A stretch of DNA of 64,000 bases, taken from the NCBI GenBank assembly GCA_000231825.2, contig JH720315.1, positions 650,549 through 714,548 of the forward strand. Direction: 5' to 3'. The notes beneath the pieces are model-generated. The model was not told the DNA's origin, made no database searches, and saw only the letters and a list, made by a program, of their open reading frames with translations. Shown piece by piece: positions 62,587-64,000 of this stretch. This stretch comes from Tetrahymena elliotti 4EA (Eukaryota; Ciliophora; Oligohymenophorea; Hymenostomatida; Tetrahymenidae). The position numbers and the translations under genes are program-made. Position 1 is the stretch's first letter. Every line of letters starts with the position of its first letter.

Positions 62587-64000
62587 ATGAAGAATGAATT
62601 ATCTGAAAAAGGGTATGATGAATTTAGATTTTTAGGCTAAGGGGCTTAAGGACTAGTTTTACTAGCTAAGGAAAATTCAACTAACAGAAGATATGCAATT
62701 AAAGGAATTTAGATCAAAGACTAAAAGGAATAATTTAATCAAGAAGCTTATGATTAAGTTCAACAAGAGATCAAAATGCTCTATTAATGCTAAGGATCTC
62801 CATATGTAGTCAATCTTGTAGGCCAAATAGAAGGAAAGCAATTCATCTTTCTAGTTCTCACAGAATGTCTAGGTAATTATTAAATCAATAAATAAATTAC
62901 TAAATATAAGAAAAGTAGAATTAGAAAATTAGTTATTTTCTTGTGTAAAATTAGGAACTCTGAAAGAAATTATTGAATAAACTTAAAACAAGAGATTGAA
63001 TGAAATATCTGCTATCAAGTATGGTAAGGACATTGCTGAAGGTCTTCATTTTATTCATTCTAAGAATTGCCTTGTTAATGATCTTAAAATGGATAATATT
63101 CTCATCGACTATAATGGAAATGCTGTAGTCTGTAAATATTTGCAATTTATTTAGTTAGATGATTAAACATAATGTAACAAAAATAAAATAGCTGATTTCG
63201 GATTTGCTAACAAACTTACAAAATAATCTGGTTACTCAATGGAAGAATTTGTATTATCATTAATAAACATATTGAATATATTATTAATAACTTGATTGAT
63301 TTCTTACTCACATTTAATATAACTACAATCTAGAAAGGGAATATCTAATGTTAGGCTCCAGAATGTTATGATGAGAAATCATTTGACAAGTATTCTCTTG
63401 AATACTAAAAATTGGGCATAACTGTTAAGAAGGAACCAAGTTCAAGGGTATCTATCTTATAAACTGAGTTCAATATTTATTTGTTCATACTTACATATTT
63501 TTTTTTAGAGTGAAGCATGCTCATTAGGTAGTCTATTTTTATATTTATTTTTATAAAAGCCACCTTTTATTTTTAATAAATTGAAAGGTTATCTCATTTA
63601 CATAATGATCACAGGATTTAGCATTGAATTACTCTTCAACAAAGAAAAACCATTATAATACAAAGATGATTTCTAGAATTTTGTTTACAAGGAGCAACTT
63701 CAATACATAATGGATGGATTGACTAAATTTATTCCTAGAGAAAGGTTAAAAATTAAGGAAGTTTTAATTATTTTAAAGGGAATTATTAGTTTAGAATTTG
63801 ATTTAGATAGCAAATTTGTTGAAGTTTTAAATGATGAGTCTGATTAGAATTATATCAATTCGTTAAAAAGAGATATTGAATTTGTTTAAGGATTAGAGAA
63901 CAAATTTTATCCAATTATGTAATTCTAATATCAAGTCAAAAACATCATTTAAGTTTCTTTTAAAAGTTAAAATGAAAAGGTATTTGTTGAAGAACTTAAT
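62587..64000 (+). CDS. Protein kinase, 3' end outside window
   Basis: Exons 62587-62872, 62925-63131, 63192-63250, 63334-63447 and 63509 to the window end. Introns are 52-83 nt, GT...AG, and all keep frame. Motifs in order: Gly-rich loop LGQGAQGLVLLA, ATP-anchoring Lys in RRYAIKGI, helix-C-like Glu in QQEIKML, catalytic loop FIHSKNCLVNDLKMDNILI, DFG in VVSDFGFANKL, CQAPECYDE, then EACSLGSLFLYLFLQKPPF. It is a Ser/Thr-type kinase in layout (DLKxxN). His-Arg of the HRD motif is replaced by Val-Asn, and the usual Asp of helix F is Glu. The catalytic Asp, Lys, Asn and the DFG Asp remain, so activity is possible. Start ATG 62587 is the first after an in-frame stop. A Lys/Glu-rich C-terminal extension runs off the window. 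It is paralogous to the broken copy at 52490. Confidence 0.85.

Noticed and set aside
1..64000. Telomere repeats, chromosome breakage sequence, tRNA and rRNA genes
   Set aside because: Looked for by eye (GGGGTT/CCCCAA runs, TAAACCAACC, GGTTCRAATCC-like boxes) and none found; a covariance-model search was not possible.

Overview
The window reads as nuclear DNA of a Tetrahymena-like ciliate (Oligohymenophorea). It is roughly 78% A+T. In every recognisable gene TAA and TAG lie in frame inside conserved blocks and behave as glutamine codons, and only TGA ends the frames. Genes are cut by short AT-rich introns (about 50-100 nt) of the form GTAA...TAG. A standard-code search therefore sees almost nothing, and all gene models here are hand-made with TGA as the only stop. 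No telomere repeat, rRNA, tRNA or chromosome-breakage-like site was seen.

Layout. 1-3.9 kb: two tandem paralogues of a ciliate two-pass membrane protein of unknown function, the first cut by the window edge. 4.9-6.1 kb: a complete five-exon gene with Pro-Gly-rich (STPGR / sperm-tail PG-rich) repeats, followed by a decayed triplication of its tail. 6.9-7.2 kb: a small two-exon gene. 8.1-14.9 kb: a ~2,096-residue surface protein with a signal peptide, furin-like Cys-rich repeats, a REJ/GAIN-like ectodomain, a GPS-like motif and several membrane spans. 15.4-28.5 and 30.6-42.7 kb, minus strand: two giant tandem paralogues with a signal peptide, Cys-rich/EGF-like repeats, a beta-helix (pectin-lyase-like) ectodomain and a multi-pass C-terminal membrane domain. 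A TA-flanked inverted-repeat element sits in one intron of the first but not in the matching intron of the second. 42.7-52.4 kb: gene-poor, with degenerate repeats and one small coiled-coil reading frame.

52.5-64 kb holds the unusual part. Two paralogous protein-kinase genes, one broken and one largely intact but running off the window, flank a ~5 kb tract (55.54-60.53 kb). In it the motif [T/C/A]AG-NNN-GTAA recurs about 65 times at a mean spacing of ~64 bp. This is the structure expected of a run of short introns separated by exons of a single codon; another dozen units carry 6, 9 or 12 nt instead of 3. In the first ~1.1 kb the 'introns' are near-identical tandem copies while the enclosed triplet differs from copy to copy. 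In the remaining ~3.6 kb the intron sequences have diverged completely, but the splice-like borders, spacing and multiple-of-three insert length persist. One of the three spliced frames is open from the first unit to near the end. I read this as a candidate ciliate tandem micro-exon gene. An internally deleted copy of the array is joined to the broken kinase inside an intron. These points come from sequence inspection only, and RNA evidence would decide them.
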